A stretch of 64,000 nucleotides of DNA, taken from Muribaculaceae bacterium (GTDB lineage: Bacteria > Bacteroidota > Bacteroidia > Bacteroidales > Muribaculaceae). Where the stretch lies: assembly GCA_017427945.1 (NCBI GenBank), contig JAFRRT010000002.1, positions 45,757 through 109,756 of the forward strand, given 5' to 3'. Both the position numbers and the translations under genes were made by a program. Positions 44,171-52,520 of this stretch are shown here, in pieces. Below the pieces are notes generated by a model. The model made no database searches. It saw only the letters and a list, made by a program, of their open reading frames with translations, and was not told the DNA's origin. Each line of letters starts with the position of its first letter. Position 1 is the stretch's first letter.

Positions 44171-45700
44171 ATGCGCAAAAGATTTCTGAAGTACTTGTCA
44201 GCAACGTTATTCTTGTTTATCCTGACGGGCTGTGCCAGCGACAGTCTGGAAAAAATGATACCTGCCGACGCCACCGGCGTGATCAGCCTTGATGTTCCCG
44301 CAGTGCTCAAGACCGCCGGGATGCTCGACGACGGCAACGTCGTGTTGCCCGAGTCGTTGCGTCAAGCTATCGACGATAACGACACTTCGCCATTGTGCAT
44401 CCTGCTCAATGACCTCCCGCAGCTGGGAATTGACACCGACAGCAAGGCTTATGCCTTTTTTACGGTCAAGACCTTTGGGCGCGTGCTGCTCGCTAAACTT
44501 GAGAAGCCCGACAAAGCCCGCAAAACACTGGCTATGCGCGTGGGCGGTGACTTCAACAAGGTCGAGGGTGTAGATTGCATGTATGTAAAAGACAACCTGT
44601 ATGCCATCGACGGCGATATCCTGTTTGTGGGAACGGTGAACAAGGCCATGGAAGTGTCCAGGGCAGCAACGGCAGCCAAGGGCATCCTGTCCAAGACGGC
44701 GACCAGTATTGAAGATAACAAAGCCGCCAAAGAGGTGATTCACAACAAGGATGCCGCCATCAATGCATGGCTGCAAGGCAAAGGCCTCAAGACTATCCTG
44801 AACAAGAGTGACGTCTATCGCGAACTGCTGACCAAGATACCGCTCATCGGGATTTTCACCGAGAGCGACATCGATGCTGTGACCTGTAACATCGACCTCG
44901 ACGATGACAAGGTGGAAATGGCCACCAACATCAAGGCAGCAGAGAACAGTGAATACGCCCAGCTGCTCATTTCCACGCTGGGCAAGCCCAGTGACGATGT
45001 GCTCAAGGCCATCCCCAACTCGATGGACTATATCTTCACGATGAGTATCAAGGGGGACCACTTTGTGAAGCTCAAACAGATTCAGCAGTTGCTTGGCATG
45101 TTCGGCAAAATCCCTTACATCGGACGTATTGACCTTGCCAGCATTCTTGCAACTGTTGACGGCCCATTCACCATCGGCCTGGCACGAGACCCGCATCTGG
45201 AGGGCGAGTGGAACATGGTTTTGGCTACCCGCTCGAACGACCCCGAGGGAGTTGTCAAGCAAATCAGCGCCTTTGCCAACTCCATGGGACAGGCACCCGA
45301 ACTGTATGAGGGCGAGTACATCTATCAATATGACAACAAAATGATACGCATAGGCATCACCGACGGTATTCTCTATTTCAAGATGCTCGACTATGAGCAG
45401 ACCGAGGGCTACGCCTATGAGATGAAGACCGCACGCAAGTTCTTCGAAGACGCCCTTATCGGCATCTTTGCCCAGACACGCAACGACTCGGTCAACGGCT
45501 ATTTCGACTTCGGATTGGTGGACATCTTTAACGGCAAGGGTCACTTCTATACCAGCAAGCCCCGCGCCAATGCAACACTTGAAATGCTGTGTTCGCTATG
45601 CTCCATCAAGGTGGGTGACGCCTTTGGCAACGAGGATGACGACGATGATGTGTCCTCGTTCATGACCGGCGCCATCGACAAACTCAAGCCGCTGGACTGA
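44171..45700 (+). CDS. DUF4836-family lipoprotein
   Basis: A 509-residue protein with a lipobox signal (ATLFLFILTGC, Cys21). The mature part starts with MIPADATGVISLDVPAVL, typical of DUF4836, a family of large Bacteroidota envelope lipoproteins without known function. It has a regular alternation of strands and helices and ends in an acidic run (DDDDDV). The N-terminus after the Cys (ASDS) does not give a clear surface-export signal. The gene is monocistronic with its own promoter and terminator. Confidence 0.85.
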   Translation: MRKRFLKYLSATLFLFILTGCASDSLEKMIPADATGVISLDVPAVLKTAGMLDDGNVVLPESLRQAIDDNDTSPLCILLNDLPQLGIDTDSKAYAFFTVKTFGRVLLAKLEKPDKARKTLAMRVGGDFNKVEGVDCMYVKDNLYAIDGDILFVGTVNKAMEVSRAATAAKGILSKTATSIEDNKAAKEVIHNKDAAINAWLQGKGLKTILNKSDVYRELLTKIPLIGIFTESDIDAVTCNIDLDDDKVEMATNIKAAENSEYAQLLISTLGKPSDDVLKAIPNSMDYIFTMSIKGDHFVKLKQIQQLLGMFGKIPYIGRIDLASILATVDGPFTIGLARDPHLEGEWNMVLATRSNDPEGVVKQISAFANSMGQAPELYEGEYIYQYDNKMIRIGITDGILYFKMLDYEQTEGYAYEMKTARKFFEDALIGIFAQTRNDSVNGYFDFGLVDIFNGKGHFYTSKPRANATLEMLCSLCSIKVGDAFGNEDDDDDVSSFMTGAIDKLKPLD

Positions 45701-45720
45701 TTCCAAACCGGCCAACAACA

Positions 45721-45762
45721 AAGCAGGACCGACATCCATTGATGCGGTCCTGCTTCATTTTT
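45721..45762 (+). terminator. Terminator of the DUF4836 gene
   Basis: A perfect 11-bp stem, AAGCAGGACCG (45721-45731) with CGGTCCTGCTT (45745-45755), followed by CATTTTT. Confidence 0.85.
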
Positions 45763-45778
45763 CTATTAACTTATCCGG

Positions 45779-46261
45779 TTAGAACTTGTAGTTCAAGCCG
45801 AAGCCGATAACACCCTGGTCAACCTTGCGGATAATCGTATGACGATACTCCATATTCACGCCAAAGTGTTCGTTGATCTCATATTCAAGTCCTGCACCCA
45901 GGTTCAGACCCACGTGGTTCTCCTCGCCCTTTTCATCGTGCTTGAAGTTTACCATCGTGTAGTTGAGGCCTGCCAAGGGATATACATACAACTTGTTTTC
46001 CCACAAACCCACAAGATAATGGGCATTGAGGTTAACATCCCACCATGTGGTGTGCTTGTGCTCAAAGAAGTGGTTCAGGCTTACCTCGGCACGCAACTGG
46101 TCGAGCACGCCATACTGGAAGCGGGCACCGATGCCCAGACTCTCGATTTCACTACCGTAAACGACATTGGCGCCTACTGCGGTCTCGCCCTGGCGCACCT
46201 GTGCCTGACCAATGCTCATGCCCAAAACCAGGGCACACACTAAAGTCAAAATCTTTTTCAT
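45779..46261 (-). CDS. Small outer-membrane beta-barrel protein (OmpA/porin-like family)
   Basis: A 160-residue protein with a clear signal peptide (MKKILTLVCALVLGMSIGQA). The mature part has about eight alternating amphipathic strands (for example LGIGARFQYGVL and FGVNMEYRHTIIR) and ends in an aromatic residue, LNYKF. This fits eight-stranded outer-membrane barrels of the OmpW/OmpX-like type in Bacteroidota. Function unknown. A 7-bp inverted repeat lies about 55-70 nt upstream and could be an operator. Confidence 0.85.
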   Translation of the reverse strand: MKKILTLVCALVLGMSIGQAQVRQGETAVGANVVYGSEIESLGIGARFQYGVLDQLRAEVSLNHFFEHKHTTWWDVNLNAHYLVGLWENKLYVYPLAGLNYTMVNFKHDEKGEENHVGLNLGAGLEYEINEHFGVNMEYRHTIIRKVDQGVIGFGLNYKF

Positions 46262-46315
46262 CTTAAAAATCAGTTTAATTGTTTATTGAAAAATTTAATA
46301 GCCGCTAATAAAACA

Positions 46316-46333
46316 GGTTGTAAAAGTACAACC
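46316..46333. promoter_or_regulatory. Perfect inverted repeat upstream of the barrel-protein gene
   Basis: GGTTGTA (46316-46322) and TACAACC (46327-46333) around AAAG. On the minus strand it overlaps a TACTTTTA sequence close to a -7 element, so it may be an operator. Weak evidence. Confidence 0.35.
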
Positions 46334-46401
46334 AAATTTCCATTCCAACAAAAAAACGGCCAGTTTTTGGCATTTTCAAGACCATGAAGCAGTACTTTGA
46401 C

Positions 46402-46427
46402 AAAAAAAGCTGCCCTTGTGAGGCAGC
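46402..46427 (-). terminator. Terminator of rpoD
   Basis: GCTGCC (46409-46414) pairs with GGCAGC (46422-46427), 7-nt loop, followed on the minus strand by seven T residues (46402-46408). Confidence 0.85.
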
Positions 46428-46453
46428 CTAAATCATTTTTGAAATGTGTCTTT

Positions 46454-47311
46454 CTAACCTAAGTAAGCCTTAAGCAGCTTGCTCTTTTGTCCTTTCAGGC
46501 GACGGATAGCCTTCTCCTTGATCTGGCGTACTCGCTCTCGCGTCAAGTCAAACTTGGCGCCGATCTCCTCCAGCGTCATCTCCTGGCAACCGATACCGAA
46601 GAACATCTTAAGGATGTCCCTCTCACGGGCGCTGAGCTGATCCAGAGCACGATTCACCTCCTTGGCGAGCGACTCCTGATTCAAGGTAGAGTCGGCCATG
46701 GGAGAATCATTGTTGGGCAGCACATCAAGCAGACTGTTGTCTTCACCCTCGACAAAGGGAGCATCAACCGATACATGGCGGCCCGACACCTTCATTGTGT
46801 CACTGATCTTGTCAACAGGGATGTCGAGGCGCTCGGCCAATTCCTCGGCCGAGGGACGACGCTCATGCTCCTGTTCAAATCGGGACTGGGCTTTGCTGAT
46901 CTTGTTGATGGACCCCACTTGGTTGAGCGGCAACCTGACAATGCGCGACTGCTCGGCAAGCGCTTGAAGGATGGATTGACGAATCCACCAAACGGCATAA
47001 GAGATAAACTTGAAACCACGCGTCTCGTCAAACTTCTGCGCTGCCTTGATGAGGCCCAGATTACCCTCGTCAATCAAGTCGGGAAGACTCAATCCTTGGT
47101 TCTGATACTGCTTTGCGACAGAAACGACAAAACGCAGGTTAGCACTGACAAGTTTGTCCAGTGCCGCCTGATCGCCTTGACGAATGCGCTGTGCCAACTC
47201 GACTTCCTCATCGACCGTAATGAGTTCTTTACGGCCAATTTCTTGCAGGTACTTGTCGAGGGAAGCGCTCTCGCGGTTAGTAATGGATTTTGTAATTTTA
47301 AGTTGTCTCAT
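46454..47311 (-). CDS. rpoD: Primary sigma factor RpoD (short Bacteroidota form)
   Basis: A 285-residue sigma-70 factor. Region 1.2 is [14 protein letters not shown], region 2 contains [20 protein letters not shown] and [13 protein letters not shown], region 3 follows, and region 4 ends with [17 protein letters not shown]. Region 1.1 and the non-conserved insert of proteobacterial RpoD are absent, as in the Bacteroides primary sigma (sigma-ABfr). This is the factor that reads the TTG/TAnnTTTG promoters found throughout the window, including its own at 47337-47366. Confidence 0.97.
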   Translation of the reverse strand: MRQLKITKSITNRESASLDKYLQEIGRKELITVDEEVELAQRIRQGDQAALDKLVSANLRFVVSVAKQYQNQGLSLPDLIDEGNLGLIKAAQKFDETRGFKFISYAVWWIRQSILQALAEQSRIVRLPLNQVGSINKISKAQSRFEQEHERRPSAEELAERLDIPVDKISDTMKVSGRHVSVDAPFVEGEDNSLLDVLPNNDSPMADSTLNQESLAKEVNRALDQLSARERDILKMFFGIGCQEMTLEEIGAKFDLTRERVRQIKEKAIRRLKGQKSKLLKAYLG

Positions 47312-47336
47312 CTAACTAAAGTAGAGTTTAAGCGTG

Positions 47337-47366
47337 CAAAATTACTACAATTTTCTGAGATTACAA
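47337..47366 (-). promoter_or_regulatory. Promoter of rpoD
   Basis: Minus strand: TTG (47364-47366), 19-nt spacer, TAATTTTG (47337-47344); leader about 20 nt. Confidence 0.75.
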
Positions 47367-47448
47367 AATCATTTGACAAAAATCGTACCAAAAAGATTAA
47401 TCACTCTCACAAAAAAGTTAAAAGTGATGAGAAATTTTCTTTACAAGC

Positions 47449-47985
47449 CTATTTTCGGCAGTTTTTCTGATGTGTCTTCAGCAGTTTTACAGCCTGCCCA
47501 TAAGGACTTGTAGTGACACTCGTGAAATAGGCCGCCATGTTGGTGGTGTAGGTGTTTTTGTAGAAGCCCTTGGTAAATAGTTCTTCATCAGTAAAAGTAT
47601 CGGCAAGGCGCAGCATTTCCTCATGTGTCTGCTGCAACAGACGTTTTGCTTCATCCAATGGGGTATTTTGATGCTTCTCCACCAGCATCTTATCCATCTC
47701 GTGATAGTTGCGGCGGTATTCATCGGGCAAGTAGTCCCTGGGGTGTCCCTCACGGATGTTCTGCACAAATTCGCGCATCAGCACCTGCCACTCGTGCAGG
47801 TGAATCAACAAATCGCGCAGGCAGCGGTCATATTGCCAGCGCACGCCACACTTCTTCGGGTCGGAGGCGAAATCAAACAAAGCATTTGCATCCTCCTCAT
47901 TCAACTTGGCTATTTGTTCGCCCAGCTTGCCATAACTGTCGGCAATGCATGACAAAAGGTCATGTTTTGTTGTGGGTGTTGCCAT
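47449..47985 (-). CDS. ClbS/DfsB-family four-helix protein
   Basis: A 178-residue DinB-like helical-bundle protein of the ClbS/DfsB (DUF1706) family. Typical blocks are WQYDRCLRDLLIHLHEWQVLM, YLPDEYRRNYHEMDKML, and the C-terminal SPYGQAVKLLKTHQK. ClbS of E. coli is a cyclopropane hydrolase that protects the cell from colibactin, but most family members have no known substrate. No toxin or biosynthetic cluster is near. It lies about 140 nt upstream of rpoD on the same strand. Confidence 0.88.
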   Translation of the reverse strand: MATPTTKHDLLSCIADSYGKLGEQIAKLNEEDANALFDFASDPKKCGVRWQYDRCLRDLLIHLHEWQVLMREFVQNIREGHPRDYLPDEYRRNYHEMDKMLVEKHQNTPLDEAKRLLQQTHEEMLRLADTFTDEELFTKGFYKNTYTTNMAAYFTSVTTSPYGQAVKLLKTHQKNCRK

Positions 47986-48002
47986 AAATACGATTATTTC
48001 AT

Positions 48003-48045
48003 AAAAAAGCCGCTTGTCGGCCCGTAACGGGTGCCGGCAAGCGGC
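48003..48045 (-). terminator. Terminator of the dockerin/FISU gene group
   Basis: A 13-bp stem with one wobble (48009-48021 with 48033-48045) and, on the minus strand, six T residues (48003-48008). Confidence 0.9.
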
Positions 48046-48078
48046 GTAATAAGTGTTATTTAGCCTAAAAAGAAGGCA

Positions 48079-49548
48079 TTACTGCTGGGGAGCACGCACG
48101 GCACGTACGGTATAACCGATTGCGCGGCTCGAACCATTAATATCGAATGTTGACGAAGTTCCGTAGATCTTCCAAGCATTGAGCGGGGCAACTTCTTGGA
48201 TTGAGTTCAACCAATAGTTACATTGTGTGCCAGCGCTGTTAACATTACTTTGCAAGCGGTAGCCAGCGGCGGGCAAAAACATGGTGTTCCCGTTAAGACC
48301 AGTAACCAGTATGCCATTCACGCCGTTCAACTGTGACCACTCCCAAGTGCAATTTGCAATTAATTCTTCGATTTGCTCCTGAGACGGCATTTGTCCGTCG
48401 GGATAGTTCACACAAGCGGCATCATCTTCAGGATCCAAAACGGTCTTATTGTCAACAACACCATTTGCTTCCTTAGTACAGTACTTGCTCATGTGCATTG
48501 TACTTGTTTCAGAGTCGTTCCACTTGTAGGTGCTACCATGATAGTAGTCCTTGGGCTCGACCTCGCCCCAAGCGAAGTAGTCGCCGTATTTCTCGGGTTT
48601 CTCTGCACCCACGTTGCGCGTTGCCCACAGCGTGCCGCTGGGCAAGCCCAGGTCAACGTAGTACTCGGGCTCGGGAGTTTCCCCACCATACAAAAGCAAG
48701 TCAATCAGGGCAGTCACGTCGGCGATCGATACCTTGTTGTCACCATTGACATCGGCACGCTCAGAAACGCTAGTCGGCACCTCTGTAGAAGCATATACAG
48801 GACGCACCGTGCAACCTTGGTTACGCGCACCAGATGATCTTTGCTTCATTGTCTTGCTAAAGTATAACTTGAAAGCATTCATAGGATTGACGGTAGTTGT
48901 GGCATAGAGATCACGCGTCCAATAATTGCCGTTCGTGCCCACACTGCTGAGGTTAGTTCCACTGCGCTGGCCAGCTGCGGGCAAGAACATCGTGTTTCCG
49001 TTCAGACCGGTGAGCTGACGACCATTCACGCCGTTCACCTCAGTCCACGTCCAAGTGCATTGAGTAAGCAATTCATTGACTTGCTCAGCGGACGGCATAC
49101 GCCACTCGGGTCCCCAGTTAACGTATGCGGCATCGTCTTCGGGATCCAACTCGGTCTTATTGTCAATTTCGCCATATTGGTCGCTGGTGTTGTACTTACT
49201 GAAACGAAGACTTGAACCCTCATAGTACACCCATGCGGTAGTTGTCCAAGCATAGTTTTCCTTGTTGGGCACAGTCTCACCCCAAGCGAAGTAGTCACCA
49301 GCGTCCTCGGGATTGGTAGCTCCCACGTTGCACGTTGCCCACAGCGTGCCACTGGGCAAGCCCAGGTCAACGATGTTTACATTGGGCTCAGGAGTTTCCG
49401 CTCCATACAAAAGAAAGTCAATCAAGGCAGTCACGTCGGCGATACTTAAATTGCCGTCACCGTTCACGTCGCCAATCTTTGACGAACCACTGGCAGTGAT
49501 AGGAATTGCCATTGCCAGCACAAGCATGAAAATAGAAATTTTTTTCAT
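48079..49548 (-). CDS. Secreted protein with two dockerin-like repeats and two Fibrobacter-type major paralogous (FISU) domains
   Basis: A 489-residue exported protein with a signal peptide (about 1-20). The layout is a direct duplication: dockerin-like calcium repeat (26-48, GDVNGDGNLSIADVTALIDF), FISU domain (60-252), a second dockerin-like repeat (265-287) and a second FISU domain (298-486). FISU domains are recognised by VDLGLPSGTLWA, GDYFAWGE and TMFLPAAG. These families are lectin-like or surface domains of unknown binding partner. In this genome type dockerin repeats are not linked to a cellulosome; no cohesin was seen. It is the last of three related genes and is followed by a strong terminator. 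Confidence 0.88.
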   Translation of the reverse strand: MKKISIFMLVLAMAIPITASGSSKIGDVNGDGNLSIADVTALIDFLLYGAETPEPNVNIVDLGLPSGTLWATCNVGATNPEDAGDYFAWGETVPNKENYAWTTTAWVYYEGSSLRFSKYNTSDQYGEIDNKTELDPEDDAAYVNWGPEWRMPSAEQVNELLTQCTWTWTEVNGVNGRQLTGLNGNTMFLPAAGQRSGTNLSSVGTNGNYWTRDLYATTTVNPMNAFKLYFSKTMKQRSSGARNQGCTVRPVYASTEVPTSVSERADVNGDNKVSIADVTALIDLLLYGGETPEPEYYVDLGLPSGTLWATRNVGAEKPEKYGDYFAWGEVEPKDYYHGSTYKWNDSETSTMHMSKYCTKEANGVVDNKTVLDPEDDAACVNYPDGQMPSQEQIEELIANCTWEWSQLNGVNGILVTGLNGNTMFLPAAGYRLQSNVNSAGTQCNYWLNSIQEVAPLNAWKIYGTSSTFDINGSSRAIGYTVRAVRAPQQ

Positions 49549-49583
49549 TTTAAAAATGGTTATGTTCGGATTCTGAAAAACAT

Positions 49584-49652
49584 TTCAGAGCCACCCAGAG
49601 AGCAGAACCCTTTTAATCCCTCAAGTATGGCCCACTTATTAATTCTTAAACT
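49584..49652. repeat. Intergenic repeat copy A upstream of the FISU gene
   Basis: About 69 bp sharing CACCCAGAG/ACCCAGAG, CAGAACCC and TTAATTCTTAA blocks with copy B at 50591-50661, in the same position relative to a FISU gene. Confidence 0.65.
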
Positions 49653-50553
49653 TATAAATTTCAAAGGTATTCATTGTCATTACACGCACGGCACGCACGG
49701 TAAACCCGATACAGCGACTGCCCCCTTGCCATTCCCAATACTCTTCGTTAAATTGAATTGAGGTACCATGTTGCGGGTAGTAGTGAATCGGGGGTACAAA
49801 TAACATCGAGCGTCCCCAATAGTAACCATTCTCGCCCACATAGTCGAGATCATATTCTATGCGCATACCTGAGGCAGGCAAGAAGATGGTGTTCCCGTTG
49901 GGACCGGTGACCAAACGACCGTTCACGCCGTTCACCTGAGTCCACTCCCAAGTGCAGTCATAAAGCAATTCATCAATTTGCTCTCTTGATGGCATACGCC
50001 ACTCTGGGCCCCAGTTGACGTAAGCAGCATCGTCTTCAGGATCTAACTCGGTCTTGTCGTCAACAAAGCCTTCAGCAGTTTTGGTATTGTACTTGGTAAA
50101 ATACAATTGTCCACCATCATGAATTTCCACCCACGCGGTGGTGTTCCACCAGTAGTATTCCTTATTGGGCACGGTCTCACCCCAAGCGAAATAGTCACCA
50201 TAATCCTCGGGGCTGGTAGCACCAATGTTGCGCGTTGCCCACTGCGTACCACTGGACAAGCCCAGGTCAACATAATCCTCAGAGGGCTCAACGGGTTGCG
50301 GCCAAGTGCCCGAAAGCAGGTAATCAATCAGGGCTGTTACATCAGCAATGTTCACTTGGCTGTCCACGTTACAGTCAGCAGCCTGAGTGTTGATGTCGCT
50401 TGCATTACCGCTTAGCAAGTAGTCGATAAGTGCAGTCACGTCAGCAATGTTCACGCTGTTGTCATTGTTCACGTCGCCGGTCATTGACGTTTCGCTGGCA
50501 CCGATGGAAAAAGCCATCGCCAGCACAAGCATGAAAATAGACAGATTCTTCAT
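49639..50553 (-). CDS. Secreted protein with paired dockerin-like repeats and one FISU domain
   Basis: A 304-residue paralogue of the neighbouring 489-residue protein. It has a signal peptide (about 1-20) and a full pair of dockerin-like calcium-binding repeats (26-48 and 61-82), both ending in IADVTALIDYLLSG. A single FISU domain (about 94-296) follows, with VDLGLSSGTQWA, GDYFAWGE and TIFLPASG. A complete dockerin pair is the arrangement that binds cohesin in cellulosomal bacteria. The C-terminus MNTFEIYKFKN is not a T9SS sorting domain, so the export route past the inner membrane is unclear. Confidence 0.87.
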   Translation of the reverse strand: MKNLSIFMLVLAMAFSIGASETSMTGDVNNDNSVNIADVTALIDYLLSGNASDINTQAADCNVDSQVNIADVTALIDYLLSGTWPQPVEPSEDYVDLGLSSGTQWATRNIGATSPEDYGDYFAWGETVPNKEYYWWNTTAWVEIHDGGQLYFTKYNTKTAEGFVDDKTELDPEDDAAYVNWGPEWRMPSREQIDELLYDCTWEWTQVNGVNGRLVTGPNGNTIFLPASGMRIEYDLDYVGENGYYWGRSMLFVPPIHYYPQHGTSIQFNEEYWEWQGGSRCIGFTVRAVRVMTMNTFEIYKFKN

Positions 50554-50590
50554 TTTTTAATATTCTATCTTGGCGGGTCCCGAGAATTTA

Positions 50591-50661
50591 TTTCATAGCT
50601 ACCCAGAGTACAGAACCCATTTTATTCCTCTGGTACGGCTCTCATATTAATTCTTAAGTTC
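50591..50661. repeat. Intergenic repeat copy B upstream of the FISU gene
   Basis: Related to copy A. On the minus strand TACCAGAG and CTCTGGGTA can pair around the conserved GGGTTCTG; copy A keeps a similar fold with different bases (GCCATAC with GGGTGGC). Confidence 0.6.
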
Positions 50662-50670
50662 ACTCTGTAA

Positions 50671-51147
50671 TCATTGCGGGGGAAGCGGGCGGTAGGCGGT
50701 ATAATTCCTGAACTGCGGGTCAAACGTCAGCAACAGGTAACCATTTTCATCAATCCTACAGAAATATTCCTCGTACATATCGTTATCGTACCAGATGTAT
50801 AACCGCTGGTCTTGCAGACTCCACCTCAGATCAAGACCTACCATACTGCCATTCTCACGAAAAAAATACCGGCCTGTATGGTCACTGTAGAAATCAAAAC
50901 CCACCGCAATAGGGTCAGGCACATCATATCTTCCATCTTGATCAACAAAATACTCCGAGTACCAGCTGCCGACAATGTTCATGGTTTGATGGCCCCCCAT
51001 AATAACGTTGACCACTTCATTCACATCAGTGATGTTGACCTCGCCGTCACCGTTCACGTCGCCATAAATACTCGTTTGTGCATGAGTAGCAAACGTGCCT
51101 GTGAACAACAGCAGGACTAATGCAGTGAAATTTGTCAATATCTTCAT
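50671..51147 (-). CDS. Secreted protein with a dockerin-like repeat
   Basis: A 158-residue exported protein. The ATG at 51147 gives a standard signal peptide (MKILTNFTALVLLLFTGTFA); an in-frame start eight codons upstream is possible. One dockerin-like repeat follows immediately (GDVNGDGEVNITDVNEVVNVIM). The rest is a beta-rich domain of about 110 residues with WSLQDQRLYIWYDN, resembling lipocalin-like small domains, but no family was recognised. It starts 34 nt after hflX and is probably read with it, with the two FISU genes downstream. Confidence 0.75.
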   Translation of the reverse strand: MKILTNFTALVLLLFTGTFATHAQTSIYGDVNGDGEVNITDVNEVVNVIMGGHQTMNIVGSWYSEYFVDQDGRYDVPDPIAVGFDFYSDHTGRYFFRENGSMVGLDLRWSLQDQRLYIWYDNDMYEEYFCRIDENGYLLLTFDPQFRNYTAYRPLPPQ

Positions 51148-51180
51148 AATCACATAATTTTTAAGATTCACAGGTAAGGT

Positions 51181-52416
51181 TTATTCGTCGGTAAGGTCAT
51201 CATAGGTCTGATAGAGAAAGTCATTGTAAGGGAAACGGGCTGTATGGACCGCCTTGGCCTTATTATAAAGCAACCGCCTCAATGCTTCGATGTTTTGTTG
51301 CTTCTTGGCACTGATGAAGACGCAGTTCTCGCCCATACGCGACATCCATGTCTCCTGCAGTTCCTCAAGCGGGATGTTCTCGCGTTGGCGGGGGGTGAGG
51401 TCGTCCTCGTCTTTCGGAGTATAAGTAAACTGATCAATCTTGTTGAACACCATGATCATCTCCTTGTCACCCGCGTCGCACACTTCCTGCAGCGTGCGGT
51501 TCACCACCTCGATTTGTTCCTCGAACTGGGGATGCGAGATGTCCACCACATGGACGAGGATATCGCTGTCGCGCACCTCATCGAGGGTGCTCTTGAAGGA
51601 TTCCACCAAATGGGTGGGCAACTTGCGGATAAAGCCGACGGTATCGGTCAACAGGAAGGGCAAATTCTCAATAACGACCTTGCGAACTGTGGTATCAAGC
51701 GTGGCAAAGAGTTTATTCTCGGCGAATACCTCGCTCTTGCTCAGCACGTACATCAGCGTGGATTTGCCCACGTTGGTGTAGCCCACGAGGGCGATGCGTG
51801 TGAGTTTGCCGCGGTTCTTGCGCTGGGTGGTCTTTTGCTTGTCCAGCTGTGCCAGTTTCTCCTTGAGCAGGGAAATCTTTGTTTTGACGATACGGCGGTC
51901 GGTCTCAATCTGCGTCTCACCAGGACCACGCATACCGATACCGCCTCGTTGACGTTCCAAGTGGGTCCACATACCCGCCAATCGCGGCAACAGGTATTGG
52001 TACTGGGCCAACTCCACCTGCATCTTGGCGCTGGCGGTCTGGGCGCGCTTGGCGAAAATGTCGAGGATGAGACTCGTGCGGTCAAGCGTCTTGACCTTGA
52101 CGGCCTTTTCGATGAAGGCAATCTGCTTGGGGGTGAGGTCGTCGTCAAAGATGACCAGGCTGATGTCGTTGTCCTCGACGTATGCGACAATCTCCTCCAA
52201 TTTGCCCTTGCCCACATAAGAGGTGCTGTTGGGACCGTCACAACGCTGCAGGAATGTGTGTACCGTCGTGGCACCCGCCGTCTCGGCAAGGAATTCGAGC
52301 TCGTCGAGATATTCCTTGGTCTTTGCCTCGCCCTGTTGAGGCGTAATCAATCCCACGAGTATAGCACGTTCCTCCTGTATATCATTAATGCGTTTACTAT
52401 CGTCAATAAGTCCCAT
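51181..52416 (-). CDS. hflX: Ribosome-rescue GTPase HflX
   Basis: A 411-residue GTPase that splits stalled 70S ribosomes. The N-terminal HflX domain (about 15-190) contains YVGKGKLEEI and the Gly-rich GGIGMRGPGETQIETDRR. The G domain has G1 GYTNVGKST, G3 DTVGF and G4 NKID. A TAATTTTG -7 element lies at 52442-52449 on the minus strand, leaving a leader of about 20 nt. It is divergent from the GH92 gene. Confidence 0.97.
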   Translation of the reverse strand: MGLIDDSKRINDIQEERAILVGLITPQQGEAKTKEYLDELEFLAETAGATTVHTFLQRCDGPNSTSYVGKGKLEEIVAYVEDNDISLVIFDDDLTPKQIAFIEKAVKVKTLDRTSLILDIFAKRAQTASAKMQVELAQYQYLLPRLAGMWTHLERQRGGIGMRGPGETQIETDRRIVKTKISLLKEKLAQLDKQKTTQRKNRGKLTRIALVGYTNVGKSTLMYVLSKSEVFAENKLFATLDTTVRKVVIENLPFLLTDTVGFIRKLPTHLVESFKSTLDEVRDSDILVHVVDISHPQFEEQIEVVNRTLQEVCDAGDKEMIMVFNKIDQFTYTPKDEDDLTPRQRENIPLEELQETWMSRMGENCVFISAKKQQNIEALRRLLYNKAKAVHTARFPYNDFLYQTYDDLTDE

Positions 52417-52441
52417 AGAGTCACATTATTTTTATTTGCTG

Positions 52442-52479
52442 CAAAATTACGAAAAAGTTGTGGTTTTTTTTTAATTTTG
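52442..52479. promoter_or_regulatory. Divergent -7 elements for hflX and the GH92 gene
   Basis: TAATTTTG on the minus strand at 52442-52449 (hflX) and on the plus strand at 52472-52479 (GH92). Neither has an exact TTG at the right -33 distance. Confidence 0.5.
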
Positions 52480-52520
52480 TCACCACAAATGTGAAAAACC
52501 AACTGCTACACTATCGATAT

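Noticed and set aside
44207-45544. 445-codon open frame antisense to the DUF4836 gene
   Set aside because: The sense frame has signal peptide, lipobox, promoter and terminator; the antisense frame has none.
46487-47470. 327-codon open frame antisense to rpoD
   Set aside because: The sense frame is the certain primary sigma factor.
47449-47985. Colibactin-resistance island because of the ClbS homologue
   Set aside because: No polyketide/NRPS genes nearby; the family is widespread with unknown substrates.
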